A DNA stretch of 64,000 nt, taken from NCBI GenBank assembly GCA_018105865.1, contig CM030852.1, forward strand, positions 14,405,945 to 14,469,944, given 5' to 3'. The notes under the pieces were generated by a model, which saw only the letters and a list, made by a program, of their open reading frames with translations, did no database searches and was not told the origin of the DNA. Shown one piece after another: positions 28,301 to 43,300 of the stretch (the stretch's first letter is position 1; each line of letters starts with the position of its first letter). The stretch is from Metaphire vulgaris. Its lineage: Eukaryota > Annelida > Clitellata > Crassiclitellata > Megascolecidae. The position numbers were made by a program, and so were the translations under genes.

Positions 28301-31300
28301 TTTCGTGTGATTCAGCCCGTCACCTCATCCTGGACAGATGCTAAAGAGGAATGTATGGAATACAGCTGTGATCAATTCGATTATTCAGTCGTGCCGATGA
28401 ACAGGACTGAAATGTGCGACTGCAACCCGGAGGTGTGTTTATTATGTTCCGCCACACTAGTGTTGATTTTATATAAACTGATTGGCGCGAGTAATTTAGC
28501 TTTATTGTCATTTTTCGAGAGGTGAATCATTTAACGTTGGGCTTGAATGAAAGCGAATCGAGGAGAATATTATGAATTAGTGGCGAATGTTCATTTATTA
28601 TGCTTGTAGATTGAGACGCTAGTTTCTCGGCCATCATCCCAATGCTGCCAGTGCGTTAAAGGTATGTGTCTCATTCATTGAAGGCACGTAGGCCTACATT
28701 ACTTCTAGTTGACGTTTTTTGCACTATAGCGGTGATTCTCTAGAACTTGTTAATAATCAAGGCAGGGTTCGCAAGAAGTTTTAACAATATTATATAATTA
28801 TTTGAAAAAAAACAAGCCATTGTTCTTAATCACAAAGATATTCTAAAGTCTTTTTAAAAATTCAAAGTGTAAATTCTGGTTGTTGGCCTACTTAAAACGA
28901 AAGACGTTAAGCATCGTTCAACAACTGTGGTTTCCACAGCCATGCGATTGGTGATCCTGGAAATGACGAGATCTTTTATATAAGACTTTAATGGTGTCGA
29001 TGATATTGAATCGCCGATTGTTGTTTCTTTGCTGTTCGCAGAGTATTGTGTTGTCGCTCGGACCAGATCAAAATGACGGGAAGACGCCATATATCGAGAA
29101 AGACGATCAACCCGGATTGACAAAAGGTGACAAGACGGTGGAGGAAGGCGACCGTGTCAAACAGGGCGTTATTATTCGCGTCGACGAGTGTAACGAATGG
29201 TAAATTTCGCTTCCTTACTCCAATTCGTACTCAGTTTTTTTCTAGGCTGATAATTTTCGGTTGATCTAAATCACAGTCCATTTCTCAGAAAGGGCTATAG
29301 TTACTTAAACTTGATGGCAGTCAGATGAGTTGTGCGGGCGTCGACGACACAAACTGTTTGACAATGAAATCTCCATCAAGTCTAATTACGAATCTGAAAA
29401 CATTGCACATAATTGATCGTAATCTTGTTCGTTTGTTGCTTCTCCTTTTAGTCGTTGCACCGACTCCCTCTCGTTCAAATGTTACGTAAGTATCACGTCA
29501 TTATTTTCGATGGCTTCATAGCCATTTGATATAAGATGGCGAAGTTTGAATCAGTATTTTTTTAGACTTTGCTTCTCGTGACAAGGTTCTTGTAAAATGT
29601 CGTCATTGTGCCTTTGAACTGTTGTTTTTATGTCATCGTCTTTGTCTTATAGGACATCGATAACAGTTGGAGCGACGTCGACGACCAGTGTCAGAGTCAC
29701 GTATGCATAGAGGGCAGTATTGTGGACTCGAATGGCACGAGAAACTATTGTCAATGTCCCGAGGTAAGGACATCCTTTTTTCGAAAATCTGAATAACAAA
29801 ATGATATTAAGTCCATAGCGATGTGATAATGGTCGTTTATTTGTGTCTCTGGCTGGCTGTAATATTTGCTCGACTATCGACGATCTACGAAGCAGACGTT
29901 CTTTGATTCTGCTGCGCGTAATCCTGCTCATGATTCTTTTTTCAGAGTGAGCTTGTGAAGCAGAAGTATCCAATGTGCTGTTCATGTACGGGTAAGCATC
30001 TGACTCTTTAAAAAATACAACCAGCGTCAGGTCACTCTCGGCTAAAATTGCACCCTCGATTCAATATGGTCTTCTTAAAGACATTGTTTCTTGAGAGTGA
30101 CACGGGACAACTTTTTATCCCCATCCCCACCCCACACCCAAACATTTGTCCGCGTCTCCTGTTGCAGGTCTATTATGAACCAGATATATTAATACGCGGC
30201 TCTTCCCTCGATCACCCTACTAGCCATTCCGTTAGATTTTCGCCAGGTCTTTCAATTAGTTGATGTCCCTCGTTCTCGTACAGTCAATTGCGTTAGTTTG
30301 TAGTATGAAATGGCTGGGTGTGCTCTATTTCGAACCTTGTAGATTGAAATTGATAATGATATTATTGATTATTCTTGCAAAGCTTAAAGCAATGAAGAAT
30401 GAACAAGAGGAAAATGCGGATTTTGTCGGAGAATTTCTTCAAATTGATTAGATTTTTTAGCTATTTAGGGCCTATATACCTTCTAATCAACAGCCCTTCA
30501 ATAGGCTTCTTTCACAGAGCGAATTAATTATAAAACTTGTTTTTGATGTCTATAAAACCTGTTGCAGGCCTATAATGAACCAGATATCTTAATACGCGGC
30601 TCTTCATTTTTCACTGACATTGCAACCCCCACTTCTTAGACCCACCGGCCGCCACTGTTAATAACTTCGAGTGATGAAAAATAACAAGTCATGTGGCCAA
30701 GACAATACAAGTTAAAAGAGACACAGGAAAGAGATGTATTAGGCAATAGTTCCGGTACAGTCGGCTGCTCTGGCGCCGTGTATTAATTAAAACCATCAAC
30801 CATACCTTCTTAAGTAATAATCTACTGCGTTACTAAATACTCTACAGACTACATGCAGAAAAGCAAGACCTCATTCACGACGTCATCAATATTACTGTAG
30901 TAAACCAGACAAATGGTCTGGCCCACCACTTCAAACTAGCGAATACAGGATGTTAAATCATAGTTATGACTGTCCGGTTCGCTGTGCTATCCTCTGAACG
31001 CCTCTGATGTTTATAATGTTCTGTTGTCTAACGTCGCGTTCAGTGGAAGCCCTCAGCTGCCCCGTACACGGTCCTGTATTAGAAGACAATATCCAAGAGC
31101 AAGCCAGAGAATATCATGCAACCATTCCATATGTCCTAATATGTGACAGACATTAGGCCTAGCCAATTAAGAGTGGCTAGTACTGATTATAACCATTATG
31201 CTAACAGTGATCCACTAGTCATAAAGAGAGGTGAATGATGATGATTACAAAGGCGACTACTAAGGTCCGCCTCTGGTTATTTATAACTACAATTTCAGTG

Positions 31301-34300
31301 TACTACAGTGTACTACATTTTATAACTACAGTTTCAGTGTATTATTATCGTTTTGTTAATATCGGGTCTACCGATACCGTTTCCGATGTATTACTGTATT
31401 AAATGTCCCCGCCCGCGGTATTACCGTAAGGCAAGAACCCGTTACCGCGGTAATACCGCACTTTTTTCTTCAAAATGCTGCGGTTGTTACCGCGGTAGTT
31501 ACGGCTCGGAAATCCGCGGTAACCGTTACCATGTCACTCTCTAATTGCTTCTCCACTTAACACGGCAAATTGTCTGCTTTCCAATAATTGAAATCCGCAA
31601 CTGTATACTTTAAATAATGATCGATGCATGATATATGTAATGTGGTTCACAGTCGTATTTATTGACGAGGTTTGTCACTTTCAGATATCACCACGAAGGC
31701 TCCACCAACCACCAAAACAACAGGTGTGTGGCATGACTAATATATAGTGCTTTCAAGATTTATTGTGATATATATCAACGAACGGGCAGGTATTTGGAAA
31801 GTATGGCGAGCGCGTGAAACGATACTTGTTGTTATTTTCAGCAACGGGTCTGACAACCAGAACAAGTCGTCCGACAACCCCAGGAACTGAACCGAGAACA
31901 ACAGGACGCATTCCGTCGACGTCAGGTCGGTAAATGTCCTCCCTTAATGCAAGTGATCGTTCGCTTCGATTTTGCGCTGATTTCACATTTCACCGATATT
32001 TCGCATCGCCGCCTCTACCGTCGTTTCATCAACTCTAGTTCTAGGGCGAGAAGAAATTTTGGCGTGCTGGCCATTGATCTAATGATTTCGGTCATTTTGT
32101 GACTGCGATTATATTTTCGTTCCTAGGTGTGCCGATCACGAATCCTCCAGGTAAAACGTCAGCAGCATTGTCACCACATGCGCCATCAAAAACTAGCTTG
32201 ATTTCAACTCAATGACAGTCGTTTATCTTAGTCATCATCGCCCTTACCTTCTTTCTCTTTGTTGCTGTTCGTCGGCTGCTAGTCTCCTTCTTATGCATTA
32301 ACATTGCGTCGAGAACTATGTCTTCATTATGCCAGCTAAATTTCCTGTGAATTAGCGTTGTTTGATGGACGATGTTCTAGAGCATTGCGAGATGACCACC
32401 GACATACCTCCAGGCACTCCGGTTTGGATTGAACAAGACGGTGAGCGGGGTCCGACGGACGGAGATACGATTGTCGAACCGGGCGAACAGTTGGAACCGT
32501 TCGATAAAGTTCAGCTCGGATATTGCAAAGAATGGTAATTTAATATTTAATAAGCTGTCGTTATTTTGATTTAGCTTCGGCTACCGCCGACTCACGGACG
32601 TTGTGCCGATGACTTTAGTGGTGATTTGATGCGCATCACAGTCGATCTATAGAAACGAGCATACAGTGGCGTAGCGAGGTAAGGGCAGTGGGGGAAAACC
32701 GCCCCAATCGGCACTTGCTCTAGGGACGGTATTTTAGAATATTTTTGGTTTTTTGCATGTTATTTGCTAAAAATGCGACTTTTTTGCTTGTCAAGATTTT
32801 TAGGAAGTTGAATGAGGGTGGAATGCGGCAGCAGGGGAGGCATTTTCGGCTTTTATAGATAAAAGCAGTTTTTATTTTACAAAATGCGACGAACTTTTTT
32901 GTCGAGATTTTTGGGAATTGTTGGAAGTATTATTTTTCGGAGGTGGCCCTTTTTATTTTCGCCTCAAGCAGCACTTAGCCTCGCTACGCCACTGCGAACA
33001 TGCGTAGTTGATTTTTGGCCTATTAAATCTGATTAAGCGTGTTTTAATACGACAGTTGTCTAATTGAAAGATTCTTTGTCGTTGCAGCTTGTGTCAGCCA
33101 GGCGGATCACTGATTTGCTATGTAAGTTCATGTATTAATTATAGAGGTCGATTGTCAAGCGACATGATCGTAGATTTACTGCAATGAATTTCTCATGATC
33201 TCACCTAGGACGACCTACTTATCCTCTAATATATTATATATCCAGGTAGTACGGTGGGTCGTAACTGTGCTGATTGTAGGACGTTCCAAATAGTTGGACA
33301 GACGAACAGGACGAGTGTATGACATACACATGCAACAAAGGTGAAGTGACGTCGACCAACAAATCCAAGTCTTGTCACTGTGCCGAGGTAAGCTGAAGAA
33401 TACAGCGCTTTAGTATCCGAATTAAATGTCTCCGCTCACTGTCTGTCTGTCAGTTTGTCAGAAATTAGATTGTCAATAGTGGAGTGTTAGACTGAGCAGG
33501 AATTCTGTCTATTTGTAGGACTGGACTTTGATCGTGGTTGCGCCTCCAGAGTGTTGCGATTGTCAAGCTCCAGGTAATCGCTGCACATGCCAAATTTCTA
33601 ACGACGATAATGACGGCTATGATGACAAAAACTGAGTTAAATAAAGGTCGACATATTGAAGAGATTGATGACTTCAGTGAACTTCCTTGGTTTGTGGCTG
33701 CTCCTGTTTTTCTTCTATAATATCAAATGACGTGGAAGATTTGAAAATTTCAGATTTCTGCAGAATGAAGACAGACGTACCAGTCGGCCAACCACTGTGG
33801 ATTGAAATGGACGACGAACCCGGACCATCAAAGGGCGACACGCTTGTTCGACCCGGAGATAAGCTCGAACCAGACGACATAGTTCACGTAGGATACTGCG
33901 AGGAATGGTAAGCATCAATCATGAAAATTGCGAAATTATCCGAAAACCAGAGCCACAATTAATGACTGGAATAATATGTTCAATCTGAATATGTCAAATT
34001 CTATCTCTTGTCGTGTCTTTGCTGTTGCTTTTGCAGCGTCTGTCAGCCAGAATCCGATCTTCACTGTTATGTAAGTATGGGCGTGTTTGTGCAAATGGTT
34101 CCGTGTTTGTGGTTGTTGTGTTGATTTGTTTCATCTGAGGATATCAATTGCGGCATCGATGATAATGTCTGAATGGATGTGCGATTTTCAGGAAGTGTCG
34201 AATTCGTGGACTGATCCCGAAGACGCTTGTCTGGAATACTCTTGTGCCAGCGAAACACCCGTCAACAAAAGCGCTTCGTGCAAATGCACTGAGGTACTAC

Positions 34301-37300
34301 TTCATCGACATGCGTAGTCATCGCTGACAGCCTATTCTTCGCCGAAAAACAGTTAACCTAACTTTTAGAGAGAGATCGAAATTGGCAAAATCAGTATTGA
34401 TGATAGAAATGATGACGACGACGATCTGTTTAGTCGGTCATCCTTGACTGGGCTTTCTCGCGTATGCTGTCAGAAGATGGTTCTCGATTAGTGTAGGAAC
34501 TATAGAAATAAATGGAAGATGATCGCTTTTCCTGTACTGTTTAAATAGGATAGACCTGTCGAACTGACCTCAGCTGATGAAGGATGCTGTAGGTGCGGTC
34601 CACCGAATGACAGTGAGTCGACATTTTCTGCGTGTAGTCTGTGCTCTTATTTCGCTTGAAAATTTACTCTCTTCGTAACGAATATCGCGAAAAGAATCGA
34701 GTGAGGCAAGATTCATTTTACAATAACTGTTTTGAAAGGATCTAGAAATTTGATGGAATCTGTTATTGTTCGTGTTAGAAAAGTGCGAGATGTCTTCGGA
34801 TCTTCTGGCGGACGGTGAGAAAGCATGGACCGAAGACGATGACGACGTGCAGGAAGGCGATTCGATAGAGCAGGGCGTCGTCGTTCACGTCGGCCAGTGC
34901 CGAGAATGGTGAGCCTCAACTTGTCAGTTAGAAAGAGTCCTGTTTCAAAATCAAAGCACTAGGCTAGATTGAAGACTGCGTATCTTCTCAGAAATAATTG
35001 ATGCAGTAGTTCTGTGCCTGAATGACCGTAGTATTGATACACGTTGTTTTGTTTCTTTACAGCATCTGCACGACAAGCGGCGATCTCGCCTGCAACGTAA
35101 GTAACCAATTTCTTGTTGGATGCTTCCTCTTCTCGTTGATAAAACGAGAGAAACTTTATGTTGCCTAACAAATTGCATTCTTTTTCGACAAATAAGACTA
35201 TCCCAAAAAAAGAACAAAGCAGAAGTACCCTGCGTGTTTTTCGTGTGTTTCAGCCCGTCACCTCATCCTGGACAGATGCTAAAGAGGAATGTATGGAATA
35301 CAGCTGTGATCAATTCGATTATTCAGTCGTGCCGATGAACAGGACTGAAATGTGCGACTGCAACCCGGAGGTGTGTTTATTATGTTCCGCCACACTAGTG
35401 TTGATTTTATATAAACTGATTGGCGCGAGTAATTTAGCTTTATTGTCATTTTTCGAGAGGTGAATCATTTAACGTTGGGCTTGAATAAAAGCGAATCGAG
35501 GAGAATATTATGAATTAGTGGCGAATGTTCAATTATTATGCTTGTAGATTGAGACGCTAGTTTCTCGGCCATCATCCCAATGCTGCCAGTGCGTTAAAGG
35601 TATGTGTCTCATTCATTGAAGGCACGTAGGCCTACATTACTTCTAGTTGACGTTTTTGCACTATAGCGGTGATTCTCTAGAACTTGTTAATAATCAAGGG
35701 AGGGTTCGCAAGAAGTTTATATTATATAATTATTTGAAGAACAAGCCATTGTTCTTAATCACAAAGAATATTCTAAAGTCTTTTTAAAAACTTCAAAGTG
35801 TAAATTCTGTTTGTTGGCGTACTTAAAACGAACGACGTTAAGCATCGTTCAACAACTGTGGTTTCCACAGCCATGCGATTGGTGATCCTGGAAATGACGA
35901 GATCTTTTATATAAGACTCTCGTGGAGTCGATGACATTGAATCGCCGATTGTTGTTTCTTTGCTGTTCGAAGAGTATTGTGTTGTCGGCTCGGACCAGAT
36001 CAAGGACGGGAAGACGCCATATATCGAGAAAGACGATCAACCCGGATTGACAAAAGGTGACAAGACGGTGGAGGAAGGCGACCGTGTCAAACAGGGCGTT
36101 ATTATTCGCGTCGACGAGTGTAACGAATGGTAAATTTCGCTTCCTTACTTCAATTCGTACTCAGTTTTTTTCTAGGCTGATAATTTTCGGTTGATCTAAA
36201 TCACAGTCCATTTCTCAGAAAGGGCTATAGTTACTTAAACTTGATGGCAGTCAGATGAGTTGTGCGGGCGTCGACGACACAAACTGTTTGACAATGAAAT
36301 CTCCATCAAGTCTAATTACGAATCTGAAAACATTGCACATAATTGATCGTAATCTTGTTCGTTTTTTGCTTCTCCTCTTAGTCGTTGCACCGACTCCCTT
36401 TCGTTCAAATGTTACGTAAGTATCACGTCATTATTTTCAATGGCTTCATAGCCGTTTGATATAAGATCGCGAAGTTTGAATCTGTATTTTTTAAGACTTT
36501 GCTTCTCGTGACAAGGTTCTTGTAAAATGTCGTCATTGTGCCATTGATTTTTATGTCATCGTCTTTGTCTTATAGGACATCGATAACAGTTGGAGCGACG
36601 TCGACGACCAGTGTCAGAGTCACGTATGCATAGAGGGCAGTATTGTGGACTCGAATGGCACGAGAAACTATTGTCAATGTCCAGAGGTAAGGACGTCCTT
36701 TTTTCGAAAATCTGAATAGCAAAATGATATTAAGTCCATAGCGATGTGATAATGGTCGTTTATTTGTGTCGCTGGTATCTATCTGGCTGGCTGTAATATT
36801 TGCTCGACTATCGACGATCTACGAAGCAGACGTTCTTTGATTCTGCTGCGCGTAATCCTGCTCATGATTCATTTTTCAGAGTGAGCTTGTGAAGCAGCCG
36901 TATCCGCAGTGCTGTTCATGTACGGGTAAGCATCTGATTCTTCGAAAATACAACCAGCGTCAAGTCACTCTCGGCTAAAATTACACTCTCGATTCAATAT
37001 GGTCTTCTTACAGACATTGCTTCTAGAGAGTGACACGGGACAACATTTTATCCCCATCCCCTCCCCACACCCAAACATTTGTCCGCGTCTCCTGTTGCAG
37101 GTCTATTATGAACCAGATATATTAATACGCGGCTCTTCCCTCGATCACCCTACTAGACATTCCGTTCGATTTTCGCCAGGTCTTTCAATTAGTTGATGCC
37201 CCTCGTTCTCGTACAGTCAATTGCGTTAGTTTGTAGTATGAAATGGCTGGGTGTGCTCTATTTCGAACCTTGTAGATTGAAATTGATAATGATATTATTG

Positions 37301-40300
37301 ATTATTCTTGCAAAGGTTAAAGCAATGAAGAAGGAACAAGAGGAAAATGCGGATTTTGTCGGAGAATTTTTTCAAATTGATTAGATTTTTAGCTATTTAG
37401 GGCCTATATACCTTCTAATCAACAGGCCTTCAATAGGCTTCTTTCACAGAGCGAATTAATTATAAAACTTGTTTTTGATGTCTATAAAACCTGTTGCAGG
37501 TCTATAATGAACCAGATATCTTAATACGCGGCTCTTCCTTTCTCACTGACATTGCAACCCTCACTTCTTAGACCCACCGGCCGCCACTGTTAATAACTTC
37601 GAGTGATGAAAAATAACAAGTCATGTGGCCAAGACAATACAAGTTAAAAGAGACACAGGAAAGAGATGTATTAGGCAATAGTTCCGGCACAGTCGGCTGC
37701 TCTGGCGCCGTGTATTAATTAAAACCATCAACCATACCTTCTTAGGGAATCATCTACTGCGTTACTAAATACTCTACAGACTACATGCAGAAAAGCAAGA
37801 ACTCATTCACGCCGTCATCAATATTACTGTAGTAAACCAGACAAATGGCCTGGCCCACCACTTGGGGAACTAGCGAATACAGGATGTTAAATCATAGTTA
37901 TGACTGTCCGGTTCGCTGTGCTATCCTCTGAACGCCTCTGATGTTTATAATGTTCTGTTGTCTAACGTCACGTTCAGTGGAAGCCCTCAGCTGCCCCGTA
38001 CACGGTCCTGTATTAGAAGACAATATCCAATAGCAAATCAGAGAATATCATGCAACCAGTCCATATGTCCTAATATGCGACAGACATTAGGCCTAGCCAA
38101 TTAAGAGTGGCTAGTACTGATTATAAGCATTATGCTAACAGCGATCCACTAGTCATAAAGAGAGGTGAATGATGATGATTACAAAGGCGACTACTAAGGT
38201 CCGCCCCTGGTTATTTATAACTACAATTTTAGTGTATTACTATCGTTTTGTTAATATCGGGTCTACCGATACCGTTTCCGATGTATTACTGTATTAAATG
38301 TCCCCGCCCCGCGGTATTACCGTAAGACAAGAACCCGTTACCGCGGTAATACCGCACTTTTTGGCCAAAATGCTGCGGTTGTTACCGCGGTAGTTACGGC
38401 GGGAAATCCGCGGTAACCGTTACCATGTCACTCTCTAATTGCTTCTCCACTTAACACGGCAAATTGTCTGCTTTCCAATAATTGAAATCCGCAACTGTAT
38501 ACTTTAAATAATGATCGATGCATGATATATGTAATGTGGTCTACAGTCGTATTTATTGACGAGTTTTGTCACTTTCAGATATCACCACGAAGCCTCCACC
38601 AACCACCAAAACAACAGGTGTGTGGCATGACTAATACATAGTGTTGTCAAGATTTATTGTGATATATATCAACGAACGGGCAGGTATTTGGAAAGTATGG
38701 CGAGCGCGTGAAACGATACTTGTTGTTATTTTCAGCAACGGGTCTGACAACCAGAACAAGTCGTCCGACAACCCCAGGAACTGAACCGAGAACAACAGGA
38801 CGCATTCCGTCGACGTCAGGTCGGTAAATGTCCTCCCTTAATGCAAGTGATCGTTCGCTTCGATTTTGCGCTGATTTCACATTTCACCGATATTTCGCAT
38901 CGCCGCCTCTACCGTCGTTTCATCCACACTAGTTCTAGGGCGAGAAGAAATTTTGGCGTGCTGGCCATTGATCTAATGATTTCGGTCATTTTGTGACTGC
39001 GATTATATTTTCGTTCCTAGGTGTGCCGATCACGAATCCTCCAGGTAAAACGTCAGCAGCATTGTCACCACATGCGCCATCAAAAACTAGCTTGATTTCA
39101 ACTCATTGACAGTCGTTTATCTTAGTCATCATCGCCCTTAACTTCTTTCTCTTTGTTGCTGTTCGTCGGTTGCTAGTCTCCTTCTTGTGCATTTACATTG
39201 CGTAGAAAACTATGTCTTCATTACGCCAGCTAAATTTCACATTAGTTAGCGTTGGTCTATGAACGATGTTCTAGATCATTGCGAGATGACCACCGACATA
39301 CCTCCAGGCACTCCGGTTTGGATTGAACAAGACGGTGAGCGGGGTCCGACGGACGGAGATACGATTGTCGAACCGGGCGAACAGTTGGAACCGTTCGATA
39401 AAGTTCAGCTCGGATATTGCAAAGAATGGTAATTTAATATTTAATAAGCTGTCGTTATTTTGATTTAGCTTCGGCTACCGCCGACTCACGGACGTTGTGC
39501 CGATGACTTTAGTGGTGATTTGATGCGCATCACAGTCGATCTATAGAAACGAGCATACAGTGGCGTAGCGAGGTAAGGGCAGTGGGGGAAAACCGCCCCA
39601 ATCGGCACTTGCTCTAGGGACGGTATTTTAGAATATTTTTGGTTTTTTGCATGTTATTTGCTAAAAATGCGACTTTTTTGCTTGTCAAGATTTTTAGGAA
39701 GTTGAATGAGGGTGGAATGCGGCAGCAGGGGAGGCATTTTCGGCTTTTATAGATAAAAGCAGTTTTTATTTTACAAAATGCGACGAACTTTTTTGTCGAG
39801 ATTTTTGGGAATTGTTGGAAGTATTATTTTTCGGAGGTGGCCCTTTTTATTTTCGCCTCAAGCAGCACTTAGCCTCGCTACGCCACTGCGAACATGCGTA
39901 GTTGATTTTTGGCCTATTAAATCTGATTAAGCGTGTTTTAATACGACAGTTGTCTAATTGAAAGATTCTTTGTCGTTGCAGCTTGTGTCAGCCAGGCGGA
40001 TCACTGATTTGCTATGTAAGTTCATGTATTAATTATAGAGGTCGATTGTCAAGCGACATGATCGTAGATTTACTGCAATGAATTTCTCATGATCTCACCT
40101 AGGACGACCTACTTATCCTCTAATATATTATATATCCAGGTAGTACGGTGGGTCGTAACTGTGCTGATTGTAGGACGTTCCAAATAGTTGGACAGACGAA
40201 CAGGACGAGTGTATGACATACACATGCAACGAAGGTGAAGTGACTTCGACCAACAAATCCAAGTCTTGTCACTGTGCCGAGGTAAGCTAAAGAATACAGC

Positions 40301-43300
40301 GCTATAGTATCCGAATTAAATGTCTCCGCTCACTGTCTGTCTGTCAGTTTGTCAGAAATTAGATTGTCAATAGTGGAGTGTTAGACTGAGCAGGAATTCT
40401 GTCTATTTGTAGGACTGGACTTTGATCGTGGTTGCGCCTCCAGAGTGTTGCGATTGTCAAGCTCCAGGTAATCGCTGCACATGCCAAATTTCTAACGACG
40501 ATAATGACGGCTATGATGACAAAAACTGAGTTAAATAAAGGTCGACATATTGAAGAGATTGATGACTTCAGTGAACTTCCTTGGTTTGTGGCTGCTCCTG
40601 TTTTTCTTCTATAATATCAAATGACGTGGAAGATTTGAAAATTTCAGATTTCTGCAGAATGAAGACAGACGTACCAGTCGGCCAACCACTGTGGATTGAA
40701 ATGGACGACGAACCCGGACCATCAAAGGGCGACACGCTTGTTCGACCCGGAGATAAGCTCGAACCAGACAACATAGTTCACGTAGGATACTGCGAGGAAT
40801 GGTAAGCATCAATCATGAATATTGCAAAATAATCGAAAACTAGAGTGACAATGACTGGAATAAGAATGATGTGCTCGTAAGAAGTCAAATTCTATCTCTT
40901 GTCATGTCTTTGCTGTTGCTTTTGCAGCGTCTGTCAGCCAGAATCCGATCTTCACTGTTATGTAAGTATGGGCGTGTTTGTGCAAATGGTTCCGTGTTTG
41001 TGGTTGTTGTGTTGATTTGTTTCATCTGAGGATATCAATTGCGGCATCGATGATAATGTCTGAATGGATGTGCGATTTTCAGGAAGTGTCGAATTCGTGG
41101 ACTGATCCCGAAGACGCTTGTCTGGAATACTCTTGTGCCAGCGAAACACCCGTCAACAAAAGCGCTTCGTGCAAATGCACTGAGGTACTACTTCATCGAC
41201 ATGCGTAGTCATCGCTGTCGGCATATTCTTCCCAGAAAAACATTAACCTAGTTTTTCAAGGGACCGAATTTGGCATAATTGACTCTTGGTGACAGACATG
41301 ACGACGTCTATGATCTCTTTAGTCAATTGTCTTAGTCCCTGCTTTACTATCTAAGTTGTAAGATCATAGGCCTCGATTCGAGAGGGAAGAACGTAGAAGA
41401 AGGATGATTGGTTTTCCTGTACTGTTTAAATAGGATAGACCTGTCGAACTAACCTCAGCTGATGAAGGATGCTGCAGGTGCGGTCCACCGAATGACAGTG
41501 AGTCGACTTTTAATATTTTAAACGTTTAGTTTTTGCTGTCGATTCACATTAAAATTTGCTTTCTCTGTTCGTAACGAATATCGAAAAATGAAACGAGTGA
41601 ATCAACATTTATTTTATAATAATTGTTTCGAAAGGAATTAGAAATTTGATGGATGCTGTTATTGTGCGTGTTAGAAAAGTGCGAGATGCCTTCGGATCTT
41701 CTGGCGGACGGTGAGAAAGCATGGACCGAAGACGATGACGACGTGCAGGAAGGCGATTCGATAGAGCAGGGCGTCGTCGTTCACGTCGGCCAGTGCCGAG
41801 AATGGTGAGCCTCAACCTGTCAGTTGCAAACAGTCCTGTTTCAAATAAGAAGCAGTAGGTTAGATTGAAGACTGCGTATCTTCTCAGAAATAATTGATGC
41901 CGTAGTTCTGTGCCTGAATGACCCTAGTATTGATACACGTTGTTTTGTTTCTTTACAGCCTCTGCACGACAAGCGGCGATCTCGCCTGCAACGTATGTAA
42001 CCCAATTCTTGTTGGAGGGCTTTGTTTCCTTCTTAAAAGCCAGACAAATTTTACAAGATTTCGTGTTACCTTTCTTTTTGCGTTCATCCACGTCAAAGAA
42101 GATTCTTTAGCCCAATAAAAACGAAACCGAGGTAGTGTGTGTGTTGTTTCGTGTCTTTTCAGCCCATCAGCTCATCCTGGAAAGATGCGAAAGACGAATG
42201 TATCGAATACAGCTGTGATCAATTCGATTTTTCTGTCGTGATAATGACTAACAGGAGTGAAATCTGCAACTGTACTTCGGAGGTTTGCCTATGTTGTTCC
42301 TCGGCTCTGGTGCTGATTTTAGTTAAACTACATTGAGCGAATGTAGTAGTTTCCGTCTCATTTGTTTCGAGCGGTGAATCATTTAACGTCGGGCTTGATT
42401 GAAAGTGAATCGTGGCAGAATATTATGAATTAATGACGACTGTTCATTTATGCTTGTAGATAGAGACGCTAGTTTCTCGGCCACCACCCCAATGCTGCCA
42501 ATGCGTTGTAGGTAGGTGTCGATTCTCATTCATTATTAGCATGTACTCTCTGTTGGCGTCATTTGCACTGTAGCGTTGATTTTCTATCAGTTACGCGTCG
42601 ATCAGTCTTTTTAGCGCAAGTGGTCAACAAAGCACTGCAGAATCTATGGAAAAGCCACGACATATCAATAGCCACAGAGATCCATCTATCGAAAAATTTA
42701 GTTTGGCCTGTGGCAACATGCGGGTGTGAGACATATGGACTTTGGAAAAAAAGACGAAGCAAAGATAAAGGCGTTCGAGATGAAAGGATTAAGACAGATT
42801 CTGCATATATCATGGAGAGAGAAAAGAACTAATAAATGGTTTTTAGAGAAAGGAGGTTTTGCAAGGAACTTTTATGTAGTGCATCAAAAGAAAAAAAACT
42901 GTTCTATTTCGGCCACATCATGAGGAAAACAGGCACCTGTATAGAAAAGAAAATTATACAAAGCACAACTAATGGAAAAGGAACACAAGGCAACCCCAGG
43001 TGTAAATAGACTAATAACATCATGCAATGGAGTGGAAGGACAATGGTAATAGCGACCCGAATGACACACAACAGAAAACAGTGGAGCAAGCTCATTCACG
43101 ATGCGGTCTACGCTAAACGCGAGTCTGGCTGAGGACAAGACAAGCCTCATAATGACGTCTTATTATGATGAGCATTACGCTCCGCCCATTAGTAAATTAC
43201 GCTACCTATAACAACGATTATATGAAATGAGCGCAGCGCCTGGGCCCAGTTAAACGTGTCAGCTACAGTCAGACATTAGGAAACCCTAATATTTATAACG

